Shown here one piece after another: positions 1 through 9,229 of a stretch of 64,000 nt of DNA; position 1 is the first letter of the stretch; the number at the start of each line of letters is the position of its first letter. Position numbers and translations under genes: made by a program. The stretch spans positions 62,001-126,000 of the forward strand of contig NZ_VDBO01000002.1 in NCBI RefSeq assembly GCF_005930355.1. Direction: 5' to 3'. Origin of the DNA: Paenibacillus sinopodophylli. GTDB lineage: Bacteria; Bacillota; Bacilli; Paenibacillales; Paenibacillaceae. The notes beneath the pieces were generated by a model. It had not been told where the DNA came from. It did no database searches and worked only from the letters and a program-made list of their open reading frames with translations.

Positions 1-252
1 ATTGAGCCCGGGCGGCTGCAAGAAATCAGGGAAATGATGCAGGATACCTACAACTATAAACAGGCTCAGCCCTTGAATAAAGATCGGGTATCCATCGGTT
101 TGCAAAATGTTAATCAGCGATTAAAGCTGTTCTGCGGGGAAAAAGCCGGCTTAACCATTGATAGCGAGTATGGGGTTGGCACGTCCGTTTCTTTCGTTGT
201 GCCATTAAATGTAATGAGGGGTGAAGAAGATGCTGAAAGTGCTGATCGTTGA
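1..252 (+). CDS. Sensor histidine kinase, C-terminal end (YesM type, partial)
   Basis: The reading frame is open from base 1 and stops at 250-252. The about 83 visible residues carry the end of a GHKL ATPase domain: the G-L-x-N-V-x-x-R-L stretch and the final G-x-G-T-x-V-x-F-x-x-P block typical of YesM-like membrane kinases, in which the latter lines the ATP lid. The dimerisation, sensing and membrane parts lie outside the window. Its end overlaps the start of the response-regulator gene by 23 bases, so the two are almost certainly translated as a pair. In this family the kinase senses an extracellular carbohydrate or its binding protein; the ligand cannot be read here. Confidence 0.88.
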   Translation: MEPGRLQEIREMMQDTYNYKQAQPLNKDRVSIGLQNVNQRLKLFCGEKAGLTIDSEYGVGTSVSFVVPLNVMRGEEDAESADR

Positions 253-1867
253 TGACGAGCCATTCATGAGAAAAGGTATTTTCTGCAAAATAAACTGGCA
301 AGCCATGCAGCTGGAATGTGTCGGTGATGCGGCCGACGGACAGGACGCACTCCAGCAAATTCAAGACAAAAAACCAGACATCGTGCTGACTGATATTCGA
401 ATGCCTGTGATGGATGGTCTCATGCTGTTGGAACGGGTGAGACAGATAGATGCTAACATTCAATTCGTTGTCATTAGTGGGTATGATGATTTTCAATATG
501 CAAGAAGAGCTATGAACTTCGGGGTTGTTCATTATTTGCTGAAGCCGCTAAATGCACAGGAATTGATGGAAGTGCTGGAGAAGTTGAAAGCACATTTCTT
601 GGCCAAAGACAGTGAACAGGATTACCGCAGCTTGTTGCTCAAACATTACGAGGCGAACAGGATGGTGCAGCGTGAGCGTATGCTGACAAGAAGAATTCAG
701 GAAGAAGCTCGCGAACGGCATGATCATGAAGAACTGGCCCAGATCAAGCGTTTGCAAACCTCGGACTTTACTTTATTTGTTATTCGCGTACGTCCGTTTA
801 CCTTTCCTCATGAAGGGTTTCATATAGAGGACGAGCAGCTGATCTGGTTCGGTGTGCAAAATATAGTTGAGCAATTGCTCGTTCAATCTGGTCATAATGG
901 CCTTGCATTCCGGCACACCTATCATTCTGACGAAATGATTGCCGTTCTCCCGACAAGGGGAAGAGGGAACAGCCATGACTTTCCCCATATTGCGAATCAA
1001 GCTCTTGATGCTTTGCGCCAGTATCTGCAACTGGAAGCAGCAGTCGGCATCAGTAATTCGAATGCGCCTGACGCAAGCTTGAAGAATGCCTATGAACAAG
1101 CTCGAATGGCAGTGCGGGGAGAGGTTTTGCATGGAACAGGAAAAGTGTATTCCTATTCTGCGCTTCGTATGTCTGCTTCCAAGGAACGAGCTTCAGGAGC
1201 ATCGATTATTGCAGTTGATCAGGAAATGGTATTTGCAAAATTATTGCAAAACAAAGATGAAGAGCGCATCAGCAGATGGCTGGAACAGCAGTATGAAGGT
1301 TTGTACAGTTTACCCGAGCAAGGTTATTTAGACTTTGAGAAACTGTCTATGCATATCTATTCTATGCTAAGAAGTGTTCTAAGCGAGTATATCGACCCTA
1401 GCGAGCTTATTCTGAATGAGCAGCAGCATTTTATTGAAGTTCTATTATCCTGTCGTTCTTGGCAGGCAGCAAAGGATGCGCTTTTCCAAACGGCGCGTAC
1501 CGTTATGCTGCTTATCCCAGATGATAAGGCGGCATTGCATGATGATGTGATTGATGAAGTGAAGCATTACATTGATCATCATTATTATGAAAATATTACG
1601 CTGTCATGGGTGGCGGATCATTACTTTATTCATCCCAACTACTTCTGCAAGCTGTTTAAAATACGCAGCGGTGAAAACTTCAACAATTATCTTACGCAGG
1701 TGCGGTTGAGTCATGCCATTCGGCTAATGTCCAATGTAGATCTGAAGCTAGCACAAATTGCAGGCATTGTCGGTTATGACAGCCATGCTTATTTCAGCAG
1801 TGTTTTTCGCAAGTTGTACGGAATATCTCCTAAGAAATACCGTGAGAATATTCTCGCATCGTGTTAA
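230..1867 (+). CDS. Response regulator with AraC-type DNA-binding domain (YesN type)
   Basis: A 545-residue protein. Residues 1-115 form a receiver domain with the acidic pair D8/D9, the phosphate-accepting Asp about residue 55 in the motif L-T-D-I-R-M-P and the conserved Lys in Y-L-L-K-P-L. A long middle section follows, and the last 100 residues are a double helix-turn-helix AraC domain ending in G-I-S-P-K-K-Y-R. An upstream GTG at 221 is in frame, but the AGGGG block at 216-220 is correctly spaced only for the ATG at 230. It forms a two-component system with the overlapping kinase and very likely activates the sugar-import genes that start 90 bases downstream. Confidence 0.93.
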   Translation: MLKVLIVDDEPFMRKGIFCKINWQAMQLECVGDAADGQDALQQIQDKKPDIVLTDIRMPVMDGLMLLERVRQIDANIQFVVISGYDDFQYARRAMNFGVVHYLLKPLNAQELMEVLEKLKAHFLAKDSEQDYRSLLLKHYEANRMVQRERMLTRRIQEEARERHDHEELAQIKRLQTSDFTLFVIRVRPFTFPHEGFHIEDEQLIWFGVQNIVEQLLVQSGHNGLAFRHTYHSDEMIAVLPTRGRGNSHDFPHIANQALDALRQYLQLEAAVGISNSNAPDASLKNAYEQARMAVRGEVLHGTGKVYSYSALRMSASKERASGASIIAVDQEMVFAKLLQNKDEERISRWLEQQYEGLYSLPEQGYLDFEKLSMHIYSMLRSVLSEYIDPSELILNEQQHFIEVLLSCRSWQAAKDALFQTARTVMLLIPDDKAALHDDVIDEVKHYIDHHYYENITLSWVADHYFIHPNYFCKLFKIRSGENFNNYLTQVRLSHAIRLMSNVDLKLAQIAGIVGYDSHAYFSSVFRKLYGISPKKYRENILASC

Positions 1868-1959
1868 GAAATCGAAAATGGAATGGTTAATATATTGATT
1901 TTTTCCCCTTCTGGAACCCCTTATGATAAGGAAGTACACAATACAGAGGAGGTAATGGG

Positions 1960-3384
1960 ATGCACGGTAAACCAAGGGTTTTAACGAAACGATTTGGCAT
2001 TATCATCGTGATGGCGATAATGCTTATTATGACGGCGTGTAGTCAAGGGGGCAATTCAAACGGAGGGACGGCAGCTCCGGAGCAGTCAGAAAAAGCAACG
2101 GAAAGCACCACAAATGAAAGCGCAGTCAAACAAGAAACGATAGAAATTACCGTCTGGGATAAAGCGAAGCCAGATGACATTTTAAAGCCAGTCTATGATG
2201 AAATTTTTGCGGAGTTTGAGGAGAAGTATCCTCATATTAAGGTAAAGCATGAGGTTCAGCCTGCAGGAAACAATGACCGGGAAGTATTCGTTACTTCGAT
2301 GGCCGGCGGGAACGGTCCGGATGCCTACGCTTCGGCTTACTTTCCGATTATGAGCGATTGGGCAAAGCAGGGCTTTGCTCTAGATCTGACGTCCTTCTGG
2401 GAGACATATGCGGACAAAGACCAGTACCTCCCTTCGGCCATGGCAGCTGGAACGATTGATGGGAAAATCTATGGCATTCCGAATAATATGTACACCATGG
2501 GGCTCCTGTACAATAAGAAGCTATTTCAAGAAGCGGGACTGGATCCGAATAAAGCGCCTGCCAACTGGGATGAATTTGTTGATTATGCGAAAAAACTGAC
2601 CATTCCGGACAAAAATCAATACGGTTACGCTTTGCTTGGCATGGATTGGGCAGATTGGTGGTTTGAGTATTATGTGTGGCAAGCTGGTGGGGATCTCACA
2701 ACCAAGAATGAGGACGGTTCGGTCACACTAGACTTTAGCAAGCAGCCGGCTGTAACCGCGCTGCAATTCTATAAGGATCTAAAGTGGAAGCATAAGGTTG
2801 TTCAGAAAAATATCGTACAGGACATCGGGGATAATCAGAAGGACTTCTTCTTGGGACGTGTAGGAATGATCCTATCTGCCTCTGACTGGTTTGCGGGAGT
2901 TGTACAAGGTGGAATGGATCTGAACGATATCGGGTTTGCACCATATCCGGTTGGACCTGCCGGCGTTGCGCCTTCGCAAACAGGTGGACAATATTGGATT
3001 GTGAATCCGAAGGTGCCGAAAGAGAGGCAGGATGCGGCACTAACTTATGTGGCATTCAGAAATTCCAAAGAATCGCTTGAGAAAATGTTGAAGTTCCAGT
3101 CTGAAAATGGTATTCTGCCTAACCTGCTGTCCGTCCGCAAGGACGTTGATGCATCGCAGTTTTCAAGTAATGTGCCTGCAGATCTGGTGAGCAGCGTAAC
3201 GAAAACAGCGGAAAACGTGCAACTGGAGTACTTTCTGAAGGAACGCCTGGGAAGCTATGTCGTGAAAGCGATCCAGAAAGTATTAACAGATGAGAATGCT
3301 GATCCGCTAACTGAACTGACGGCTGCAGAGAAATTGGCGCAGAAGGAAGTCGCTGATCCGTATAACAAGGAGATTAAGGAATAA
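1960..3384 (+). CDS. Sugar ABC transporter substrate-binding lipoprotein
   Basis: A 474-residue extracellular solute-binding protein of family 1. Residues 1-27 are a lipoprotein signal peptide with positively charged start, hydrophobic core and lipobox M-T-A-C (Cys27), followed by a Ser/Gly/Asn/Glu linker. The mature part has the family pattern of D-x-x-N-D-R, G-x-G-P-D-A-Y and the hinge L-Y-N-K-K-L. GGAGG at 1948-1952 fits the ATG. It should capture an oligosaccharide outside the membrane and deliver it to the two permeases encoded just downstream; no import ATPase lies in this operon, so a shared MsmX-type ATPase is likely. The sugar is not predictable from sequence. Confidence 0.92.
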   Translation: MHGKPRVLTKRFGIIIVMAIMLIMTACSQGGNSNGGTAAPEQSEKATESTTNESAVKQETIEITVWDKAKPDDILKPVYDEIFAEFEEKYPHIKVKHEVQPAGNNDREVFVTSMAGGNGPDAYASAYFPIMSDWAKQGFALDLTSFWETYADKDQYLPSAMAAGTIDGKIYGIPNNMYTMGLLYNKKLFQEAGLDPNKAPANWDEFVDYAKKLTIPDKNQYGYALLGMDWADWWFEYYVWQAGGDLTTKNEDGSVTLDFSKQPAVTALQFYKDLKWKHKVVQKNIVQDIGDNQKDFFLGRVGMILSASDWFAGVVQGGMDLNDIGFAPYPVGPAGVAPSQTGGQYWIVNPKVPKERQDAALTYVAFRNSKESLEKMLKFQSENGILPNLLSVRKDVDASQFSSNVPADLVSSVTKTAENVQLEYFLKERLGSYVVKAIQKVLTDENADPLTELTAAEKLAQKEVADPYNKEIKE

Positions 3385-3401
3385 AGAGTAAAGTCTCGAA
3401 T

Positions 3402-3467
3402 ATTTCCTCAGGAATTGTAACGGACAGACAGCTTATGCTACTCGTTCAACTATTTCCTGAGGAATTT
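3402..3467. repeat. Twin dyad repeat TTTCCT-N-AGGAA between binding protein and permease genes
   Basis: Two near-identical palindromic units, 3404-3414 and 3454-3464, each read TTCCT-N-AGGAA with the same flanks (TAT before, TT after) and start exactly 50 bases apart. The centre base is C in the first and G in the second. They lie in the 130-base gap between the binding-protein stop and the permease start. Small stem-loops or a paired operator are both possible; their role is not known. Confidence 0.5.
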
Positions 3468-3514
3468 ATTTAACGGAGGTAATCAAGCTGGACATACCGT
3501 CGCAAACTAAGGCT

Positions 3515-4399
3515 TTGTTGCTTAAGCCGCCGCGTAAACGCCGCAAACTCAATTGGATAGCGATTTTTTTTCTAACGCCTGCCATAGTTGCTTTCTTAAT
3601 GTTTAAGTATATTCCGTTGTTACGGGCCGTATATATGAGCTTTTTTGATTATAGTCTGATGAATCCTCCTGGCAACTTTTTAGGGCTGGGCAACTATGTA
3701 TTGTTGTTTAAATCTTCTGTATTTTGGACGGCATTTGGCAACACACTTGCGTTCAGCGCGTTATATATCGGTCTGACCTTCTGGGTGCCGATCGTGCAAG
3801 CACTATTTCTAAATGAAATTCATCGTAACAATTCGCTATTCCGTGTTCTATATTTGCTTCCTGCAGCGGTTCCGGCTGTAGCTGGATTGGTGCTCTGGAA
3901 GTGGATATATAATCCCGATTACGGACTTCTAAACGAGTGGCTAGCCCTTGTTGGGCTTGGACCTTATAACTGGTTAAGCGATCCGGCAATTGCCAAGCTG
4001 GCGATTGTTATCCCGAGTATGTTGGGCGGCGGCATCAATGTGCTGATCTATTATTCAGCATTAAGAAGCATACCGGAAGAAACGGTTGAGGCGGCTAAAA
4101 TTGATGGAGCGAATCCTTGGCAGCGTATCCTAAGCGTGATATTCCCAGGACTCCGATTCATCATTGGCATTCAATTCGTTGCATTTATTGCTGCTGTATT
4201 TCTATCGTTCGAACCCATGTACATTATGACCGGAGGCGGTCCTGTTGATAGCACGCGTGTACTGACGATGCTTGTATTTGATTATGCATTCCAATCTTAT
4301 CGCTTTGGTCTAGCAGGTGCTATTTCTTTAATCATGTTTGTGTTAATAGCAGCCATCACTATGGTACAGCTGCGGTTATCTAAGGATCAGACCCAATAG
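3515..4399 (+). CDS. Sugar ABC transporter permease (MalF type)
   Basis: A 294-residue membrane protein with about six hydrophobic segments and the cytoplasmic EAA loop (E-A-A-K-I-D-G-A, about residue 190) that docks on the ATPase. It pairs with the next permease to form the channel. The start is uncertain: the listed TTG at 3515 lacks a good ribosome site, whereas an in-frame CTG at 3488 sits seven bases after a perfect GGAGGT (3475-3480) and would add nine residues. It is the second gene of the import unit that begins at 1960. Confidence 0.9.
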   Translation: MLLKPPRKRRKLNWIAIFFLTPAIVAFLMFKYIPLLRAVYMSFFDYSLMNPPGNFLGLGNYVLLFKSSVFWTAFGNTLAFSALYIGLTFWVPIVQALFLNEIHRNNSLFRVLYLLPAAVPAVAGLVLWKWIYNPDYGLLNEWLALVGLGPYNWLSDPAIAKLAIVIPSMLGGGINVLIYYSALRSIPEETVEAAKIDGANPWQRILSVIFPGLRFIIGIQFVAFIAAVFLSFEPMYIMTGGGPVDSTRVLTMLVFDYAFQSYRFGLAGAISLIMFVLIAAITMVQLRLSKDQTQ

Positions 4400-4421
4400 G
4401 GGAGGAAAGGAGAGCTACAAC

Positions 4422-5747
4422 ATGAAATCCAATCGAATTCGCGAGAAAGGCGCAGGCAGTCTTAAGCTGGCAGCTTATATCATCACAATCCTATTTATTG
4501 CCGTCAGTTTGATTCCGATGGCCTGGATGCTCAGTTCGTCACTTAAAGATGGAAAGTCTATCTACTCTCTTCCACCCAAATGGATACCTTCTTTGCCGCA
4601 AGCTGTCTCCATAATCATTGATTATAGCGGAACGACTGCGACCGATGAGCAATTCTATGAGCGGGAGGCCGCCAAAGCGACGTGGTATACATGGAAGAAG
4701 TTCCAGAATGAAGCGATTGGCGAATTGAAAGTGATTGGGATGAAGGATGATCGCAAAATATTCGAGGCCACAACGCCTTCTTATCTATTCACGGCGGGAA
4801 GACCCGAAATCGTCCCTGCTCAGGTTTTTACCGATGAGATGATAAAGGTAAAGCTTCCGATCATTCGTGCGAAGGGTTATACCGAATTTAAGACTTATGC
4901 AGATGGTGTTGATTTGGACGGGGCAGAGACGCAGAACTTGCGTGAGGGTATTATGGCCGATCAAAACCTTAGCACACAACTTGGCGAGTATTTAGATACG
5001 GCTAATTTCATGCAAGGATCATTGCTCGCCGTGCATCAGGTGGGCAGCTGGGCACATTTTTTTGATAATTATAAGGTTATCTTTAAGACGAAGGGCCTTG
5101 ATTCGGGAGTTGGCTTACAAACTTATATTGGCAACAGTATATTCGTTACGGTCGTGACAATTGTGCTTCATATATTGATTGGCGGTACTGCATCCTACGC
5201 TTTGTCCAGGCTTGTCAGCAAGAAATGGGGAGCAGGCTTGACGATGTTTTTTGTAGCTACGATTATGATTCCGGAATTTGCTGTGCTTGTCCCCTTGTAC
5301 TTGACCATCGAACAGATGGGACTGGTAGATACGCTATGGGGAATCATCCTGCCGCATTCTGCATGGGGAATCGCAATCTTTTTATTCAAAGGCTTTTTCG
5401 ACCAGTTGCCCGGTGAATTGCTGCAAGCTGCACGTATTGATGGGGCGTCAGAGTACCGCATTTATTTTACGATGGTTATTCCTTTGTCGATTCCTATTTT
5501 TACAACGATTGGCGTTATGTCGTTTATGGCGACATGGAATGAGTTTTTGTGGCCGCTCGTTGTGGGGCGCAAGGAAGAGGTTTGGACGCTAACCGTAGCC
5601 ATAAACAGCTTTACGAGTAATCAATCGATGGGGCCGCATATTGTAATGTCAACACTTGCAATCGCAACGATTCCGCTGCTGCTTGTGTTCATCAGCTGTC
5701 AGAAGCTGATTGAACGTGGGGTGGCGTGGACAGGTGTTAAAGGATAG
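4422..5747 (+). CDS. Sugar ABC transporter permease (MalG type) with long extracytoplasmic insertion
   Basis: A 441-residue membrane permease, whereas MalG-type sugar permeases are usually about 270-300. The first membrane segment (residues 14-36) and the P-P-x-W-I-P-S motif are followed by about 150 mostly hydrophilic residues before the usual F-x-N-Y-x-x-I-F stretch resumes near residue 210. The rest is standard, with the EAA loop (Q-A-A-R-I-D-G-A) near residue 335 and the family ending. By topology the insertion lies outside the cytoplasm, where it could contact the binding protein. GGAGGAAAGGAG precedes the ATG. Partner of the permease 22 bases upstream. Confidence 0.9.
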   Translation: MKSNRIREKGAGSLKLAAYIITILFIAVSLIPMAWMLSSSLKDGKSIYSLPPKWIPSLPQAVSIIIDYSGTTATDEQFYEREAAKATWYTWKKFQNEAIGELKVIGMKDDRKIFEATTPSYLFTAGRPEIVPAQVFTDEMIKVKLPIIRAKGYTEFKTYADGVDLDGAETQNLREGIMADQNLSTQLGEYLDTANFMQGSLLAVHQVGSWAHFFDNYKVIFKTKGLDSGVGLQTYIGNSIFVTVVTIVLHILIGGTASYALSRLVSKKWGAGLTMFFVATIMIPEFAVLVPLYLTIEQMGLVDTLWGIILPHSAWGIAIFLFKGFFDQLPGELLQAARIDGASEYRIYFTMVIPLSIPIFTTIGVMSFMATWNEFLWPLVVGRKEEVWTLTVAINSFTSNQSMGPHIVMSTLAIATIPLLLVFISCQKLIERGVAWTGVKG

Positions 5748-5772
5748 ATCATGATTAAGGGAGTCAAGAGAA

Positions 5773-6831
5773 ATGAAGAAGCTGAAAATCGCCGTAATTG
5801 GTGCGGGCTCGATATCCGATGAACACTTAAAGGCTTATCGAAACCACCCGGATGTAGAGATTTATGCCATTTGTGATATAAACGAGGAACGTGCAAGGCT
5901 CAAAGGTGCACAGTATGGTGCTTCTACCATCTATTCAAGCTATCAGGAGCTGCTCTTGGATAGGGAAGTCGATGCAGTCAGCGTGTGCACCTGGAATGTG
6001 TCACATGCTGAAATTAGTATTGCTGCGCTTGATGCCGGCAAGCATGTGCTTGTAGAGAAGCCGTTATGCAAAACGGTTGAGGAAGCTTTGCTCGTGCAGG
6101 AAGCGGTGAAGCGCAGCGGGAGGCTGCTGCAGGTTGGATTTGTACGCAGATATGATGCGAATGTGCAAATGTTAAGGTCGTTTCTAGATCAGGGTGAATT
6201 TGGCGAAATCTATTATGCGAAGGCTTCTTCTCTGCGTCGACTGGGCAATCCTGGCGGTTGGTTTGCTGATATTGAGCGCTCGGGCGGCGGACCGCTAATA
6301 GACATCGGAGTGCATATGATCGATCTTTGCTGGTATCTGATGGGCAAGCCTAAGGTGAAGTCTGTCAGCGGCAATACGTATCGAAAGCTCGGTAACCGCG
6401 CAGATATACAGCATCTATCGTTCTACAAAGCAGCAGACTGGGATCCGGAGACGAATACAGTCGAGGATTTGGCAAATGCCTTGATCCGTTTTGACAACGG
6501 TGCTTCAATGATGGTTGATGTCAGCTTCTCCCTTCATATCAAAGAGGATGAAAGATCGGTAAAGCTGTATGGAGACAAAGGCGGCTTCGAAATTGATCCT
6601 TCATTACTTATGGTAACGGAGAAACATCATACAATCCTGAATATCGTGCCGCAAGTGGATCATGCCAGTCTTGACGTTGATTCCGCATTTCAGAATGAAA
6701 TCAATCATTTTATCGAATGTGTTCAGACTGGACAGCAGCCATTAAGTCCGGTGGAGGATGGAGTGGAGCTAATGAAAATTTTATGCGGAATTTATGAGTC
6801 AGCAGCGAAGGGCGTGGAAATTACCCTATGA
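5773..6831 (+). CDS. Gfo/Idh/MocA family NAD(P)-dependent oxidoreductase
   Basis: A 352-residue cytoplasmic enzyme. The N-terminal Rossmann fold shows G-A-G-S-I-S near residue 10; the nicotinamide-site motif E-K-P is near residue 98, and the active-site stretch D-I-G-V-H-M-I-D near residue 178 supplies the usual Asp/His catalytic pair. Such enzymes oxidise or reduce a hydroxyl of a sugar, inositol or sugar acid. It follows the permease by 25 bases and overlaps the next gene by four bases (ATGA), so the operon imports a sugar and modifies it. The substrate is unknown. Confidence 0.9.
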   Translation: MKKLKIAVIGAGSISDEHLKAYRNHPDVEIYAICDINEERARLKGAQYGASTIYSSYQELLLDREVDAVSVCTWNVSHAEISIAALDAGKHVLVEKPLCKTVEEALLVQEAVKRSGRLLQVGFVRRYDANVQMLRSFLDQGEFGEIYYAKASSLRRLGNPGGWFADIERSGGGPLIDIGVHMIDLCWYLMGKPKVKSVSGNTYRKLGNRADIQHLSFYKAADWDPETNTVEDLANALIRFDNGASMMVDVSFSLHIKEDERSVKLYGDKGGFEIDPSLLMVTEKHHTILNIVPQVDHASLDVDSAFQNEINHFIECVQTGQQPLSPVEDGVELMKILCGIYESAAKGVEITL

Positions 6832-7709
6832 TTCATGTTCCTAACAAAATCGGAGTTATTGTGGACAGTTTTCGAGTTGGAGTGAAAGAGGGCTTGCTCA
6901 AGGCGAAAGAGGTCGGAGCCGATGGGGTACAAATCCATGCTGCTTCAGGAGATTTCGTTCCGGATAAGCTCACTTCTGCTGCTCGTCAGGAATGGAAAGC
7001 CTATATAGTTTCTCTAGGACTGGAAATCTCTGCGTTAGTTGGTGATTTGGGCGGGCACGGCTTCCAGGACAAACGGTCTAATACCGAGAAGATAGCTAAA
7101 TCCAAGCAAATATTGGATCTGGCTGTGGAGCTCGGGGCAAGCGTTGTGACCACTCATATTGGAGTCGTGCCTGGCGATAAAAATAGTGAGATCTACGAAG
7201 CGATGCATTTGGCTTGTGCTGAGTTAAGTGCTTATGCCGAAAGTATGAATGCCTTTTTCGCTATTGAGACAGGACCTGAGACAGCAGCAACCTTAAAGGA
7301 TTTCCTCGATGGGCTTGGTACTAAGGGCGTATCTGTCAATTATGATCCGGCTAATCTTGTTATGGTGACGGGGGATGATCCGGTTCAAGGCGTGTATACG
7401 CTGCGTGATTATATCGTTCATACCCATGCGAAGGATGGCGTGCGTCTGCGTGAGTCGGACCCGCGTCAAATTTACGGATCGCTGGGGTATGAGCCGTTAG
7501 ATCATGAGAAGGTAGCAGAAGCTGCGGAATCAGGCGAATTTTTTCGTGAGGTTCCTCTTGGTGAAGGCAGCGTAGACTGGCCTAGCTATTTGCAGGCTCT
7601 GGTTGATATTGGATATAAGGGCTATTTAACAATTGAACGTGAGGTTGGCACGAATCCCGAAGCCGATATTATTAGAGCCGTGCAGTTTTTGAAAAAATTC
7701 AGGGTATAG
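6828..7709 (+). CDS. Sugar phosphate isomerase/epimerase family protein (AP endonuclease 2 fold)
   Basis: A 293-residue TIM-barrel protein. Metal-binding positions typical of the xylose-isomerase-like fold are visible: A-I-E-T-G-P about residue 143, N-Y-D-P-A-N about residue 172, H-T-H-A-K-D about residue 200 and the late Glu in T-I-E-R-E-V-G. Members isomerise or epimerise sugars or cleave 3-keto-glycosides. It starts with the ATG of an ATGA overlap with the preceding oxidoreductase, so the two products probably act in sequence on one metabolite. A terminator follows 31 bases after the stop. Confidence 0.88.
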   Translation: MIHVPNKIGVIVDSFRVGVKEGLLKAKEVGADGVQIHAASGDFVPDKLTSAARQEWKAYIVSLGLEISALVGDLGGHGFQDKRSNTEKIAKSKQILDLAVELGASVVTTHIGVVPGDKNSEIYEAMHLACAELSAYAESMNAFFAIETGPETAATLKDFLDGLGTKGVSVNYDPANLVMVTGDDPVQGVYTLRDYIVHTHAKDGVRLRESDPRQIYGSLGYEPLDHEKVAEAAESGEFFREVPLGEGSVDWPSYLQALVDIGYKGYLTIEREVGTNPEADIIRAVQFLKKFRV

Positions 7710-7740
7710 TTCAGCTAGGCTCATAGCTATCTGAACGGCG

Positions 7741-7775
7741 AAAAGAGAGAGGCAGAAACGGCTTCTCTCTTTTTG
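7741..7775 (+). terminator. Rho-independent terminator of the first sugar operon
   Basis: Stem AAAAGAGAG / CTCTCTTTT around a loop of about 15 bases that can pair further, ending in a T run. It lies 31 bases after the isomerase stop. Confidence 0.75.
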
Positions 7776-7921
7776 CTTTCATCAAAAGGATTTGTTTTAG
7801 GAAGATAATCCGAAAAATCATAGCATTCCTGCAACTAATTACACTATTACTCGTCTAATAAATGGATAAATTGTTATCTGTTAACTGTGGTTGATGCTTT
7901 AATGAGGATTGGGGAGGGTAA

Positions 7922-8266
7922 ATGAAAATACTATATCTACTAATTGGCGGGATTATTCATTCTCTTCTAGCACAGACGCTTCCATACGTCATTAAAATCG
8001 GTGCAGCATGTATCTACTTAATCGGCTGTTTGATCGGATATTATGACGGATCTGATAGTAGAGGGGAAGAAGGTGTAATCGTTATACTTCTCCCGCTTAC
8101 ACTGTTTGCAATCGCTATATTTCTAGCTATTTTAATCGTTAGCAATCAAGCGATATTCAGAAAAGTAGAGATGAGAAAATCAAGATACGTTATTTTTAGT
8201 GTAGCATCGTTTGTACTTTTCTTTAGTTTGAGTATGTTAGTATTTGATCCACCTAATCTTACTTAA
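7922..8266 (+). CDS. Small hypothetical membrane protein
   Basis: A 114-residue protein with four hydrophobic stretches: residues 3-17, 21-40, about 55-78 and about 89-108, consistent with a four-helix membrane protein. A short acidic loop (D-G-S-D-S-R-G-E-E) separates the second and third. GGGGAGGG lies six bases before the ATG, which supports real translation. I recognise no family. The next gene, a secreted stalk-domain protein, follows after 63 bases and could share a transcript. Confidence 0.7.
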   Translation: MKILYLLIGGIIHSLLAQTLPYVIKIGAACIYLIGCLIGYYDGSDSRGEEGVIVILLPLTLFAIAIFLAILIVSNQAIFRKVEMRKSRYVIFSVASFVLFFSLSMLVFDPPNLT

Positions 8267-8329
8267 TGACGGAATTCTCGCTAGCGAGAGCAGCTGTCCA
8301 GCAAATGCAACCAAAAGGAGCGGTCTTTA

Positions 8330-9175
8330 ATGAATAAAACATGGTTTGGTGTTTTTCTTGCATTCCTTTTATTTGTTTCTTCGTCAACTGCTTATGCAGC
8401 AGAAAATCAAATTAAAATTGACGGCGTTGCTATTGCCACCGATGTGAAGCCCGAGTTGAAAGATAATCGTATAATGGTACCATTGCGAGTGGTAAGTGAA
8501 AATTTAGGAGCTATCGTCGAATGGTCGAGTTCTGAGGTTATTCTTACTAAGAGTGATATGAAAGTAATATTAACACTAGACAGCAGTACTGCGGAGAACA
8601 ACGGTGAAAGCGTACTGCTGGATGTAAAACCATACATGAAAAACAATCGCGTATTTGTTCCACTTCGTTTTATTGCTGAGACGTTTGAATGCAAGGTCAA
8701 TTACAGCAAATTTGCAGTAACGGTCGATACTAAACCATTTTCTATAGATGGTGTTCAAGTTAAAGCTATGCAGCATGAATACCATATGACTATGGGTGGC
8801 GTAGTACAGCAATTGAATGGGAACGCATATAACGAATCCATGTATACTATTTTTGTCAAAAACAAAGGTGAAAGGATCGAAGCTCCTGCAAACTATTCAT
8901 GGAATAGTCATACCGAAACTGGAACCTACTATAAATATGGGCAATATGATTTTTTAGATCATAAAGGCAACCAATTATCAAGTTTTGATATTTATACATT
9001 AACAAATTTAAGCGCAACTAAACCTATATCAGAGAGCCCAGAGGTTTTAATTCACGATGCTATCGCAGATGAATGGTATTTGTTTAGTGAAACGGCAAAA
9101 GAATCCATTAATCAGCTGTTTTCTAATGCCGCTAAGAATGGTTTTTTGACGATTATAAGCAATACAGTTGTGTAA
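8330..9175 (+). CDS. Secreted copper-amine-oxidase-N-like stalk domain protein
   Basis: A 281-residue exported protein. Residues 1-23 are a signal peptide ending in A-Y-A-A. Residues 30-130 contain the duplicated stalk motif (copper amine oxidase N-terminal domain): R-I-M-V-P-L-R-V-V-S-E-N-L-G then N-N-R-V-F-V-P-L-R-F-I-A-E-T. In Paenibacillaceae this domain is a common cell-surface module with no catalytic role. Residues 135-281 are not recognised; they look like a beta-rich domain of unknown function. AAAAGGAG lies before the ATG. Confidence 0.85.
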   Translation: MNKTWFGVFLAFLLFVSSSTAYAAENQIKIDGVAIATDVKPELKDNRIMVPLRVVSENLGAIVEWSSSEVILTKSDMKVILTLDSSTAENNGESVLLDVKPYMKNNRVFVPLRFIAETFECKVNYSKFAVTVDTKPFSIDGVQVKAMQHEYHMTMGGVVQQLNGNAYNESMYTIFVKNKGERIEAPANYSWNSHTETGTYYKYGQYDFLDHKGNQLSSFDIYTLTNLSATKPISESPEVLIHDAIADEWYLFSETAKESINQLFSNAAKNGFLTIISNTVV

Positions 9176-9229
9176 GGAGACTTTGCTTATTGCACTAGTT
9201 TGCACAAAACGTTTGCAACCTTACAACGG

